IMG/VR virus record: IMGVR_UViG_3300028572_000020 | Location: 1-40,106 of that record | DNA: 40,106 nt | Strand: one strand, 5' to 3' | Origin: a virus | In this document: positions 1 to 7,915 of the stretch, piece after piece | Layout: every line of letters begins with the position of its first letter | Position numbering within the stretch: the first letter of the stretch is position 1 | Notes under the pieces: model-generated | Told to the model about the DNA's origin: nothing | Seen by the model: the letters and a program-made list of their open reading frames with translations, nothing else | Databases searched by the model: none | Made by a program: the position numbers and the translations under genes

Positions 1-180
1 AAAAGTCAATGCAGTCCCGTCAAGTTTTTCTGAAACTATACAATTATGGATATTTTTAATAGCTTCAATAAAATCAGCAGTATCTAGATCCTCGAGATAC
101 CCAACCGACTTTGGATTTGATTTGAGTGTTGGTTTGTAATCGTTATCATCGAGATAACTCTTAAAATTTTTCGATGTCAT
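1..180 (-). CDS. Partial KxDG-motif protein (ligase/nucleotidyltransferase-like), N-terminal 60 residues
   Basis: The gene runs off the left edge; only the first 60 codons, from the ATG at 178-180, are present. The protein begins MTSKNFKSYLDD and reaches VSEKLDGTALTF at about residues 49-60. In ATP-dependent DNA and RNA ligases and capping enzymes the KxDG motif carries the lysine that receives AMP or GMP, so KLDG followed by a hydrophobic strand suggests that superfamily. Many T4-like phages encode such enzymes for nick or RNA repair. The remaining motifs lie outside the window, so this rests on one motif. The gene follows a strong hairpin at 216-241 and probably has its own start signal, as CATAAATAG lies just upstream. 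Confidence 0.6.
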   Translation of the reverse strand, partial: MTSKNFKSYLDDNDYKPTLKSNPKSVGYLEDLDTADFIEAIKNIHNCIVSEKLDGTALTF

Positions 181-215
181 ATTTGACCGGCTATAATGTT
201 CTAACTATTTATGCG

Positions 216-241
216 AAAAGGAGACTCGATGGTCTCCTTTT
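216..241. terminator. Perfect 10-bp stem-loop terminator
   Basis: AAAAGGAGAC and GTCTCCTTTT form a perfect 10-bp stem with a 6-nt loop. It lies just past the stop codon of the gene ending at 267 and before the start of the ligase-like gene at 180. A/T ends on both arms would allow termination in either direction. Confidence 0.75.
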
Positions 242-266
242 CTTTATACATCCAAACTATCAAAGC

Positions 267-539
267 TTAGGCTTTTTCTTCTTCCTCTTTCATTGTTGCT
301 TCAACCATATCAACAATTTCTTTAGAAAGATCTCTAAGTGCAGCTTCGTTTTTAGCGATAGAAAGCTTTGCGTCATTCAGCGCTTTTCTAGACGCTTCTA
401 GATCTTCTTGCCACGTTGTGTACACAGCAATCAAACTCTTTACAGTATCAGAAAGCTTTTCAATTTCATATTGCTTTCCATTGATATTAAGTGCTGGGAT
501 TTCAACTTCTTTTAATTCTTTTGATTTGTTCTTTGCCAT
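267..539 (-). CDS. Small conserved phage protein, DUF6447-like
   Basis: This 90-residue, highly charged protein has no cysteines. An N-terminal lysine-rich stretch is followed by PALNINGKQYEIEKLSDTVK, the pattern of short phage proteins I recall as DUF6447 (a beta-hairpin 'ING..Y....L', then a helix). Residues 40-90 look like one long amphipathic helix or coiled coil ending in an acidic run (EEEEKA). It is the last gene of the primase-helicase-ATPase run and is followed by the terminator at 216-241. Function unknown; the family assignment is from memory. Confidence 0.7.
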   Translation of the reverse strand: MAKNKSKELKEVEIPALNINGKQYEIEKLSDTVKSLIAVYTTWQEDLEASRKALNDAKLSIAKNEAALRDLSKEIVDMVEATMKEEEEKA

Positions 540-577
540 ATTTAATATTCCTTATAAGATATTGTTTATTTATCAGT

Positions 578-1783
578 TCAGGCAATGAACGTTTTTGATT
601 CTGTATGAAACAACAAACGGTTCTTTGAAAGATTGACAAAATTTCTGTCTTTAATGATCTTAGCTTCACTTACTGCAACACCATCCAGCTTAGTAACTTG
701 GATTATCTTGTCTGCCATTGCTACAATAAAATGATCCGAAATACGCCAGATTGCCGCATCATCTTCACTCCAGTCGCCACGGCGGCTAGCTTGAACTGTG
801 ATAATTAACGCCATATCATATTCGTATGATAGTGAAACCAATTGTTGCAAAAGATTTTTCTTCATCTCATAATCATCAGACACCATATCAAATCCATCGA
901 TTACTAATACATCTGGTGTTGCATCCATTATTGACAAGTGATGTTTAATATCACTAACATACCCATCAACACCGTGTATGGTTCCGTCCATTAGCCAAGT
1001 ATTGTTACCGCTCGTTTTTTGTGAATTGCAATCATTGACTAATTGTTTTTTGATTTGATCATATGTTTCATGTGCCACTACTGCACAGATAACACCACTA
1101 TCATCTTTTGAATATTCTCGAACTAGTGATAGTGCAAATGAAGATTTACCTTGACCTGCGGCACCTACAACAACAGACAATCGACCCCGGAAAAATCCGC
1201 CGAGCGATTCATCTAGAAATTTGTTCTTAGACTTCACGTATAGATCTTCATGCTTCACATAATACGAATATGGAACTTCATAATACGAATATGGAACTTT
1301 CATACTTTGGAGCTTTTTATTTTTGAAATATTCTACATCAGACTCAAATAAAATTTTATCAGCTGGTTCTAATGATAAAGGATCAATAATTGATCCTTTC
1401 AATGCAACAGGCTGTTCACCAAGTTTTTCACCAGCTGGTAGTTCTGTAACATAAGAACCTTTACCTTCCGAAGAATAAGAAAAAACAAAATCTTCTGTGA
1501 TTAATGTGGGATCGTAATATGTCTTGATCATGCCTGCCGGAGCCCACCAAGGTGCAGGGTCCAAACCCTGACTTAATAAATATTTGTGTAGTTGGCTAGA
1601 ACGACCCCAAATCGGCTTGGTTTCTACTTTTACCGAATCAAATACTTCATCAACTTTAGATTGTTCTAACGCTGCTTGTGTCGTCATCTTTCCTTTAGAC
1701 GGAAGATAGACTCGTTGATCTAGAGGACTTGGGTCCATTTTTTCTAGAACTGAACCATTATATGAAAGTGTTTCTTTAGTCAT
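578..1783 (-). CDS. RecA/DnaB-fold ATPase next to the replicative helicase
   Basis: 401 residues. The C-terminal half has a RecA-type ATPase core: Walker A GAAGQGKSS at about 207-215, and Walker B DVLVIDGFD at about 291-299 followed by a sensor-like ALIITVQASRRGDW stretch. The N-terminal 190 residues lack recognisable motifs, and no DnaB N-terminal helical domain is evident. It lies 11 bp downstream of the gp41-like helicase and so is probably in one transcript with primase and helicase. It could be a diverged DnaB paralogue, a UvsX-like recombinase or a helicase accessory ATPase. It shows closer kinship to DnaB/KaiC-type cores than to UvsX, but this is not proven. A 21-bp duplication at 1258-1299 repeats VPYSYYE/VPYSYYV. 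Confidence 0.75.
   Translation of the reverse strand: MTKETLSYNGSVLEKMDPSPLDQRVYLPSKGKMTTQAALEQSKVDEVFDSVKVETKPIWGRSSQLHKYLLSQGLDPAPWWAPAGMIKTYYDPTLITEDFVFSYSSEGKGSYVTELPAGEKLGEQPVALKGSIIDPLSLEPADKILFESDVEYFKNKKLQSMKVPYSYYEVPYSYYVKHEDLYVKSKNKFLDESLGGFFRGRLSVVVGAAGQGKSSFALSLVREYSKDDSGVICAVVAHETYDQIKKQLVNDCNSQKTSGNNTWLMDGTIHGVDGYVSDIKHHLSIMDATPDVLVIDGFDMVSDDYEMKKNLLQQLVSLSYEYDMALIITVQASRRGDWSEDDAAIWRISDHFIVAMADKIIQVTKLDGVAVSEAKIIKDRNFVNLSKNRLLFHTESKTFIA
1258..1299. repeat. Two exact tandem copies of a 21-bp unit inside the ATPase gene
   Basis: The unit cataatacgaatatggaact(t) occurs at 1258-1278 and again at 1279-1299 without mismatch. It is in frame (7 codons) and duplicates VPYSYY plus one residue in the linker before the ATPase core. 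The absence of any difference between copies suggests a recent slippage event. Confidence 0.9.
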
Positions 1784-1794
1784 AATTTATCTCG

Positions 1795-3105
1795 TTATAT
1801 ATTATTTGCGTTAAGAAGATCGAGTAAGTCTTTCTTCTTTTCTTGTGGTTTAGTATTATCTCTAGGGACAAATTGAATTTTATCCTGAGACATATCATCA
1901 AAATCCCGAACTCTTAGTGATACATGGTCCCATCGTAACATCACAATCTTTCCAACTCCATTAGAGTTTCGGCTCTTTACAATCTTCAACATATATTCGC
2001 CTGCAGCTTTCATTGCTTCAGTTTGAATAATAGCAATCAAGTTATCACATGTATTAATCTTTGATATACCTCCGGCAATATTACTTTGGTCAATATCATC
2101 TGTTTTTATTGCGGCCCTATTCATCTGAGAAGCACTGATAATTAAGACATCAAAATCATTACCAATAGAACGCAGTTCTTCGGCGATATATTTGTCCTTA
2201 ACAAATAAATTCTCAGCAGAAATCTTTTGATTTGAGGTCATCAAATCCATATAATCGACTACAACCGCATCCGGGATAAACCCGTGAGCCATTTCGAATT
2301 CTTTTAAATACGCTCTGATATGGTTTGCATTTGTTGTGCTTTCAGGCATCCGTTTAATAAACAGCTTGCCCATACCACTTTGTTTCCGTTCAAGATCAGC
2401 AGAAACTTTATTCATTTTTGCAAAGATTTCTTTCTGGCTGATCCCGGTGATCATCGAGTCAAAACGCTTTGCGACTACATCTTCAGCAAGTTCTAATGTA
2501 ATGTAAACAACATTCAATTTTTGCATCAATAAATTGATAGCAACATTAGTCATGAATATAGATTTACCTACACCGGACCCAGCCATAAACAACAACAATT
2601 CTTTTCTAGATGGGCCGCCATTTAGATATTCATCTAAGATTTTATATCCTAGAGATAGAGGAGCATTCCGTAGAAGCATCCTCTGGATTCGTAGTAATGG
2701 ATCACTAAAATAATCAAGACCTACATCTCGATTAATTGATACTGATATCGCCTCTTTTAAATTATCTAAGACTTTACCATGGTCATTTTTAGCCATCAGG
2801 CTTGGAGCAGAAAGAACGGCTCGCTCCATTGCTTTATTTCTACAGTATGTTTCTATTTCAACTAAGGCATATTCTATTTCTGCTTTTGTAAGTTGCTTTG
2901 GTTCAAAAGAATTGCCGGTCTCTGCAATGATTTGGTCATTTGACGGAAGAGCCCGGTAATTCTCATAATATTCTTTCATGAAGTGGACTGAATGTCTCAC
3001 CTCAGGATCGAAATAGTTTTGGTCTAATATTGCATTACATCTGGTAAATAAATCCGAATCCGACAGAAGATAATTCACCAGCAAAGTTTGCTTGGCTAAG
3101 TTCAT
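1795..3105 (-). CDS. 41: Replicative DNA helicase, DnaB/T4 gp41 type
   Basis: 436 residues, close to T4 gp41. The N-terminal region up to about 100 resembles the DnaB helical domain. The RecA core follows: Walker A AGSGVGKS (about 175-182), VVYITLELAED (motif H1a), Walker B AVVVDYMDLM (about 280), then LIISASQMNR and a C-terminal KSRNSNGVGKIVMLRWD motif carrying arginines expected to act across subunits. It unwinds the fork ahead of the polymerase as a hexamer and works with the primase encoded just upstream (3135). The start follows an A-rich leader TCAAAAATAAAAATAA with no Shine-Dalgarno sequence. The same leader precedes the clamp gene. Confidence 0.95.
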   Translation of the reverse strand: MNLAKQTLLVNYLLSDSDLFTRCNAILDQNYFDPEVRHSVHFMKEYYENYRALPSNDQIIAETGNSFEPKQLTKAEIEYALVEIETYCRNKAMERAVLSAPSLMAKNDHGKVLDNLKEAISVSINRDVGLDYFSDPLLRIQRMLLRNAPLSLGYKILDEYLNGGPSRKELLLFMAGSGVGKSIFMTNVAINLLMQKLNVVYITLELAEDVVAKRFDSMITGISQKEIFAKMNKVSADLERKQSGMGKLFIKRMPESTTNANHIRAYLKEFEMAHGFIPDAVVVDYMDLMTSNQKISAENLFVKDKYIAEELRSIGNDFDVLIISASQMNRAAIKTDDIDQSNIAGGISKINTCDNLIAIIQTEAMKAAGEYMLKIVKSRNSNGVGKIVMLRWDHVSLRVRDFDDMSQDKIQFVPRDNTKPQEKKKDLLDLLNANNI

Positions 3106-3134
3106 TTATTATTTTTATTTTTGACTTATGTTTA

Positions 3135-4124
3135 CTACTTTATATACTTTGATGTTGCAGAATGATTTTTACAAAACATTTCTAGTGCTAGTTGTCCAGC
3201 AAAACCGCCAGTCGCGTTTTCCATTAAATTTTGGATGGTCCAAAGCTTACCAAACCTACATACTGCTTTATTCACGTCCAGATCATTATCACCGGAAATG
3301 TATGTGATTTCCCATCCATTTTTTAAGACATCACATCCAAGATTGTATCCATTGTTTTGCTTGTCTTTTTTATCTATTACAAAGATTTTCCGGCGTCTAC
3401 ATTTAGTAAAAGCCTCTATTCGTTGTTTATATAATTTACTCCCAAGCATCCCGACCCCGCTGATCGAAATCGCATCAAAGACGCCTTCCATAATAAACAA
3501 TGGAGCATCTGTGTATTTTTCTAATTCTTCATATCCGAAAAGAATTGGTTCAATAGGAATATTTGGATTAGTATATCGTTTTTTTGATTTTTCGTTGAAT
3601 GACCTCGCCTGCCAATATATCACTTTTCCGTCTTTGTAATACGGAATGATCAATCTATCTCTAAACTCAAGATGTGGAGATAAGTACCAAGGATGGCTCG
3701 ATAGCGCTAGGCTGCGTAATCCTAAATACTCACTAGCAACTATCGTCCAGGGATCGTCCTGGTTGATCTGTGTGACTCTATAGCTATTGAGTGGAAGTGG
3801 AACTTCTGCGATTTTCGATTCGGCTTTCTTTTTAGCTAGGACGAGTTGATCTTGAGAAAAGAAATTCTTGCCTAATACTAGATCAATTTCAGGATCACTA
3901 ATCCCAAAGGCATTCAGGACTTCTCTAAATTCTTTATACAGAAATGTACTATTTTTTGTATAAGAAGGAGAGACACCGCAGTTGAAACAGTTATATGAGA
4001 TTTTATTTTCTTCGAACTTAAATGAAGCTCGAACTTTATAATCATTGCACCGTTTACATTTGCAGTGTTCCCATCCTTTAGAACGACCTTCAAATCTGAC
4101 ATTCTGTTTGATTAGGTCTTCCAT
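3135..4124 (-). CDS. 61: DNA primase, T4 gp61 type
   Basis: 329 residues. An N-terminal zinc finger (CKRC at 23-26 and CFNC at 46-49) reads template trinucleotides in this family. A TOPRIM domain follows, with the conserved Glu in LFIMEGVFDA (about 210) and an acidic pair in KIFVIDKKDK (about 247-256). In gp61-type primases this domain makes the short RNA primers for lagging-strand synthesis. It is the first gene of the primase-helicase-ATPase group and lies 29 bp before the helicase. The acidic TOPRIM motif reads DKKD rather than the textbook DxD, a change within family variation. T4 gp61 is of similar length (342). Confidence 0.93.
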   Translation of the reverse strand: MEDLIKQNVRFEGRSKGWEHCKCKRCNDYKVRASFKFEENKISYNCFNCGVSPSYTKNSTFLYKEFREVLNAFGISDPEIDLVLGKNFFSQDQLVLAKKKAESKIAEVPLPLNSYRVTQINQDDPWTIVASEYLGLRSLALSSHPWYLSPHLEFRDRLIIPYYKDGKVIYWQARSFNEKSKKRYTNPNIPIEPILFGYEELEKYTDAPLFIMEGVFDAISISGVGMLGSKLYKQRIEAFTKCRRRKIFVIDKKDKQNNGYNLGCDVLKNGWEITYISGDNDLDVNKAVCRFGKLWTIQNLMENATGGFAGQLALEMFCKNHSATSKYIK

Positions 4125-4143
4125 TGTAATGTTTAAGCTCTCT

Positions 4144-4851
4144 TTATGATTGGCTCGCTAAATATACTTTACTATCATGTTTCAATGATGCATGAATCAT
4201 TGCTTCATTTCGAGTATTGATTGAACGGACCACAGTATTAACATGATGGATAATATCTTGGGCATATGCATTTGTTGACGGATCAACACCTTCAGCACCA
4301 CCTTCGCCTTTATTATATGCCACTAAAGCTGCTTCTGGTGACTTCCCAATACCAACCATCATAAGATATTTACTTCCTACTCTGATAGACCAATCATCGT
4401 CAGTAATTAACTTAGCAACGATTTCTTCATCTGTTGAGAATACTCCGAGGGACGGATACTTCTTTAGAACATCTTTAACTGCGGCTAGTTTGAGTTGAGG
4501 AACGCCGTAATATCGTTCCATGGTTTTTAGACCAAACTCTTGTCCAGCAACTTTATAGTTCTTCATTCCACCAGCTTTACTTTCCTGGTAGATCAGTCCT
4601 TCGTAATACTCTGGATATTTCTGTCCATCGGCCTTTGCCACTTGATATGCATAGGTCAATAGTTCACCTTGATGAGGTGTTAAGTTTGGAGGGAGGACGA
4701 TAGTGTGTTGCATATCTCCACCTTTCACAAACGTTTTTGCAGCGATAACTGCAGTTCCTTTGGCTTGGGCCTGGTCTTGAAATTCAACCATCCCAACTGT
4801 TGACAAAATTAACGTGGCTAAGCACGTAAGCAGGGCTATTGTCGTTTTCAT
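4144..4851 (-). CDS. Exported lytic transglycosylase-like protein
   Basis: 235 residues from the ATG at 4849-4851. An in-frame GTG at 4872 would add 7 codons, but those codons contain a perfect AAAGGAG placed 9 nt before this ATG, so the ATG is chosen. The N-terminus MKTTIALLTCLATLILSTVG is a signal peptide or membrane anchor, followed by a small linker ending QAQAKG. The rest has an SLT-like pattern: GLIYQESKAGG with the candidate catalytic Glu, YGVPQLKLAAVKDVL, and EAALVAYNKGEGG. Such enzymes cut peptidoglycan glycan strands. A late promoter lies at 4948-4955, which fits a lysis or virion-associated role. No holin or spanin is recognisable beside it. Confidence 0.8.
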   Translation of the reverse strand: MKTTIALLTCLATLILSTVGMVEFQDQAQAKGTAVIAAKTFVKGGDMQHTIVLPPNLTPHQGELLTYAYQVAKADGQKYPEYYEGLIYQESKAGGMKNYKVAGQEFGLKTMERYYGVPQLKLAAVKDVLKKYPSLGVFSTDEEIVAKLITDDDWSIRVGSKYLMMVGIGKSPEAALVAYNKGEGGAEGVDPSTNAYAQDIIHHVNTVVRSINTRNEAMIHASLKHDSKVYLASQS

Positions 4852-4947
4852 TATGTAGTTCTCCTTTTTCACGTTGGTACGTTATAAGGTAACACACGAT
4901 TACGTCGCGAATTACTCTGTGATATTCTGCCGAGATTGGCAGATAGT

Positions 4948-4955
4948 TATTTATA
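4948..4955 (-). promoter_or_regulatory. T4-type late promoter
   Basis: TATAAATAACTA reads on the minus strand about 97 bp upstream of the lytic-transglycosylase start. It matches the T4 late promoter element TATAAATA used by a gp55-type sigma factor. A CTGCC...GGCAG hairpin (4927-4942) would lie in the 5' leader. Confidence 0.7.
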
Positions 4956-4971
4956 GTCCTTGCTAGGACTA
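4954..4971. terminator. Short stem-loop terminator abutting the late promoter
   Basis: TAGTCCT and AGGACTA form a 7-bp stem with a 4-nt loop, 12 bp past the stop of the gene ending at 4983. It directly touches the late promoter at 4948-4955, so upstream transcription may end where late transcription begins. Confidence 0.5.
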
Positions 4972-4982
4972 TTGAAATTACT

Positions 4983-5165
4983 TTAAAATGGATTTGTTAA
5001 TCCCCGTTTATGTTCATACCCTGGGTGATCTTTATTATCACACCCGGTTTTCATTGCCCAACGTGAGAACTCGTTGTTCATTGCAACAAGCCCGCACTTA
5101 CAACAATACTGATATGACCCCGCCCTAAGACTAAAATTATGGGGCTCGACTTTAAATTCACTCAT
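4983..5165 (-). CDS. Small zinc-binding phage protein
   Basis: 60 residues with a CxxC pair (YCCKCGLVAM) and a later Cys and His (GCDNKDHPGY) that could complete a zinc site. The HNFS...CGL...KDHPGY pattern occurs in short hypothetical proteins of many phages, as far as I recall. It overlaps the end of the preceding gene by 8 nt, so it is translated from the same message as SmpB. Function unknown. Confidence 0.75.
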   Translation of the reverse strand: MSEFKVEPHNFSLRAGSYQYCCKCGLVAMNNEFSRWAMKTGCDNKDHPGYEHKRGLTNPF

Positions 5166-5445
5166 CGGTATGTATCAAAAATTTTCTTACATCAATGGCA
5201 ACAGCAAGAGCTTCAAGCTCTTGATACTCTTCAATAATTTTGTTAGTATCATTACACACTAAAACTCTGGTACGTGTCCCAGCAACAGTTTCAACAAAAT
5301 AACAAGTTGCGTTGAGTGATACTCCAGTTATATCTTTTTTAGTCGCATACCAAGTTGTGCTTTTATCCAGCCACCATTTCACTCCGTCTTCATTAACAAA
5401 ATCTGGAGGAGTATTATTAGACCATGGGTTTAGATTTATGTTCAT
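5158..5445 (-). CDS. Unknown small protein downstream of smpB
   Basis: 95 residues, rich in tryptophan and beta-type residues, with no motif I recognise. It overlaps smpB by 4 nt (ATGA) and the zinc protein by 8 nt, so the three form a tightly coupled cluster behind the promoter at 5964-5993. Its place next to smpB may reflect a shared transcript rather than a shared function. Confidence 0.7.
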   Translation of the reverse strand: MNINLNPWSNNTPPDFVNEDGVKWWLDKSTTWYATKKDITGVSLNATCYFVETVAGTRTRVLVCNDTNKIIEEYQELEALAVAIDVRKFLIHTDE

Positions 5446-5891
5446 GACTCATCTCTCTTCATAGCTTGTTGAACTTCGCGATCTGCATCTCGCTCTTTTT
5501 CAGTGGCACGTTTATCATATTGTTTCTTACCTTTGGCCAAACCAATCTTGAGTTTAATCTTGCCATTTTCAAAATGCATATTCAAAGGCACCACAGTGTA
5601 TCCAGCTTTTGCAATCTTACCGGAAATTTTATTGATTTCAGCCTTATTCAATAAAAGTTTTCTGGTCCGAACTGGGTCTGTTTTGACATGAGTTGATGCA
5701 TAAATCAATGGCGTGATATGAGCACCCAACAAATAGAAGGCACCATCTTTAAGAAAAACATAGGCTTCTTGGAGAGAGATCTGCTTGGCTCGGATAGCCT
5801 TGACTTCCCATCCTTCAAGCATTACCCCGGCCACATATTCATCTTCGATGAAATAATCATATCGAGCTTTTCGATTTTCTGTAATAGACAT
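5442..5891 (-). CDS. smpB: SsrA-binding protein SmpB
   Basis: 149 residues; cellular SmpB is about 150-160. The family hallmarks are present in order: NRKARYDYFIEDEYVAG, LEGWEVKAIRAKQISL (tmRNA-binding OB fold), TRKLLLNKAEI, GYTVVPLNMHFENG, and the basic tail GLAKGKKQYDKRATEKER. The tail continues to an AMKRDES end that resembles the IMK segment of bacterial SmpB, which enters the ribosomal A site. SmpB brings alanyl-tmRNA to stalled ribosomes. A tmRNA gene is in the same window (27,880-28,310) and a ClpP at 25,609, so this SmpB probably serves phage-encoded trans-translation. A T4-early-like promoter lies 73 bp upstream. Finding smpB in a phage is unusual. Confidence 0.96.
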   Translation of the reverse strand: MSITENRKARYDYFIEDEYVAGVMLEGWEVKAIRAKQISLQEAYVFLKDGAFYLLGAHITPLIYASTHVKTDPVRTRKLLLNKAEINKISGKIAKAGYTVVPLNMHFENGKIKLKIGLAKGKKQYDKRATEKERDADREVQQAMKRDES

Positions 5892-5963
5892 ATTAAGCTA
5901 AACCCGAGAATAATTTCTCTAAAAGACCTTTCATAAAAAATATCTCTATAACAATTAAAAATT

Positions 5964-5993
5964 ATTTTATCACACATTTAGGATTAAAGTAAA
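5964..5993 (-). promoter_or_regulatory. Early-type promoter for the smpB cluster
   Basis: On the minus strand TTTACT (5988-5993) is separated by 18 nt from TAAAAT (5964-5969), which is preceded by TGTGTGA. This resembles T4 early promoters (GTTTACTT, then an extended -10). The same arrangement occurs at 33221-33249. It overlaps the stop codon of the upstream VWA gene and sits in the 92-bp gap before smpB. Confidence 0.6.
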
Positions 5994-7915
5994 TTTTTAA
6001 CTATCTCGTCGATGAATATGTTATCAACAAACTGATACTCGCCACTTTCAATCTTCTTTTGGCTTGATGATTTGATAGTAATCAATTGATCTACAAATGG
6101 AACTAAACCAGAGCCAGTACAATTCCAAGCAATCCCGATAGTTCGTTGGCCAATAGACCTATACAATTCTGCAATTCCAATAGTTACATTTTGGCGAGGT
6201 GTATTTTTAGAGTTATATACCGCTACATCAATACCGTTCAAGTAAATTTTTGGTTGGTCGGAAAATATAATATCAGATTTTTGAGTTGCTGGATTAAATT
6301 TTAGATCATACTTTGTGGTGTCCTCTCCATCAGATAATAAGAAACATGTTTTCTTATCAGCATCCATTTTATTTAAAACATGATGTCCTAAAATTAAACC
6401 TTCTACTATATTTGTCCCGCCTAGATAGTGATCCGAAAAATAGATATTTGCCATATGATCAGCTTCAAAGATCGCGGATCGCCCCGATGGATTTTTATTT
6501 TTAACTAGATACCAAAATAATTTCTTCCGTAATGCCAGTTCAACCGAATTCATTTTGGTATTTAGAACATGAATGAATTTTGATCCGGTATATGCGATGT
6601 TTTTATTGATTTTATTTTTTGGTGATTTATTGTTGCCAGTTGTATACAACCAAACATCGATTTCAACATCAGCAGCTTCAGCAAAATAAACAAGCTCGAT
6701 GATTCGAAGCATCATCGGATAAATCGACCCAGTCATAGAACCGCTCCAATCAAGAACAACACTATATGCATGATTAGTTTGATTCGGCTCTATAGCAGTC
6801 TTCATGAATACATCATCATAGACTTGATATAATGCCGCACGTTCTGGGTCTAATGTTCCAGATGTTTTATATTGAGTGTTTGCTAGGTTAGAAGCCTGAA
6901 CTCGCATATTAAATTTTGTAAAAATTCTTTGGGCAATTTTTTTAGCTTCAGCAAAATCACTTTTCTGCTTACTAGAAACAACCTCATTAGTACTATCTTC
7001 TATTGCATTGAGCAAATCAGTAAGAGAAGTATCATCTGAATTATATAATTCTAATATTGTAGAAAGATCCAATAATTCTTGGCCAGTAGGAACTTCACAA
7101 ACTGATTGGCCGCCCATGATATTTTCAATCTTCTTATGGTGATCATTAAGAAGGTTTTCATCAGCACATAAAATCTGTTCTACTAGATCATCTTCTACTA
7201 GATCATCTTCTACTAGATCATCTTCTACTAGATCATCTTCTGACTCTGTTTCACTAGAGGTAGATTTTTTAGATGGATCTAATTCAATATCTTCATCTTG
7301 GAGTTCACCATATTTTTTTAATGCATCCGCGAGTACCTTACTAAATTCCCAACGATCCATCATAGAATGGAGATTGATTTTCTCGGCTTCATGAAGAAGT
7401 TTTAGATCATCGTCAAGAACATAATCAGGATATTTTTTGAAATGGCTGTGTTTAAACCCTTTGCAATTGAAATTCAAAGTATTAACAATATCAATAACTT
7501 TATTTCCAGTATTATATACTGTTTGGTCTTTTAGAAAGAAATGATCGAACACTACGAATAATTGTTTCTTACTGTTTGGATATTTTTTACACATCATTCG
7601 TTCTTGATAACCATCATCTATGATGTTCAAGAGCTTTGTAATCTTCTTAATTATTTTTATTTCTGATTCATTAAGAAGAGAAAAAAGTGCGTGCCCCACT
7701 TCATGGATCACTAATCCAGGAATAAGAAATGCTTGGGCTGAATGAACTGGCGAGATATACAAAACCCGATTTAAAATATCAAATTGCGCAGGCGCATTAA
7801 TCGCTTCATCGAAAATAACAGAAATATTTTCTAATGCTAGCATTTTTGCATATAACTCATAGGTATCCCTAAGAATTAATGCAGTCTTAGAAGGGGATTT
7901 TGATTCCGTTTTCAT
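5984..7915 (-). CDS. CobT-like protein: zincin-type HEVGH motif plus VWA domain
   Basis: 643 residues. VIHEVGHALF at about 70-79 is a gluzincin-like zinc motif. A very acidic linker (about 200-250) contains four DDLVE repeats. The C-terminal third is a von Willebrand A domain with MIDAS motif DWSGSM (about 385), a GGTN threonine region and LLSDGEDTT. VWA proteins of this type work with MoxR/CobS-type AAA+ ATPases; the partner is encoded immediately upstream (7887-9041, 29-nt overlap). CobT of cobaltochelatase is one relative, but a peptidase-like N-terminal domain makes a remodelling or proteolytic role as likely as metal insertion. Similar CobS/CobT-like pairs occur in T4-like phages with no proven role. 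Confidence 0.8.
   Translation of the reverse strand: MKTESKSPSKTALILRDTYELYAKMLALENISVIFDEAINAPAQFDILNRVLYISPVHSAQAFLIPGLVIHEVGHALFSLLNESEIKIIKKITKLLNIIDDGYQERMMCKKYPNSKKQLFVVFDHFFLKDQTVYNTGNKVIDIVNTLNFNCKGFKHSHFKKYPDYVLDDDLKLLHEAEKINLHSMMDRWEFSKVLADALKKYGELQDEDIELDPSKKSTSSETESEDDLVEDDLVEDDLVEDDLVEQILCADENLLNDHHKKIENIMGGQSVCEVPTGQELLDLSTILELYNSDDTSLTDLLNAIEDSTNEVVSSKQKSDFAEAKKIAQRIFTKFNMRVQASNLANTQYKTSGTLDPERAALYQVYDDVFMKTAIEPNQTNHAYSVVLDWSGSMTGSIYPMMLRIIELVYFAEAADVEIDVWLYTTGNNKSPKNKINKNIAYTGSKFIHVLNTKMNSVELALRKKLFWYLVKNKNPSGRSAIFEADHMANIYFSDHYLGGTNIVEGLILGHHVLNKMDADKKTCFLLSDGEDTTKYDLKFNPATQKSDIIFSDQPKIYLNGIDVAVYNSKNTPRQNVTIGIAELYRSIGQRTIGIAWNCTGSGLVPFVDQLITIKSSSQKKIESGEYQFVDNIFIDEIVKNLL
7179..7238. 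repeat. Four tandem 15-bp repeats in the VWA gene
   Basis: The unit tctactagatcatct is repeated four times without mismatch and is followed by a partial copy. It keeps frame and encodes repeated DDLVE in the acidic linker between the zincin-like and VWA parts. Copy number may vary between isolates. Confidence 0.92.

Noticed and set aside
4852-4872. Upstream GTG start for the lytic-transglycosylase-like gene
   Set aside because: The perfect AAAGGAG lies inside those codons and serves the ATG at 4851; the extra residues would also disturb the signal peptide.
7179-7238. CRISPR-like repeat array
   Set aside because: The repeats are 15 bp, directly adjacent without spacers, and in frame inside a protein gene.
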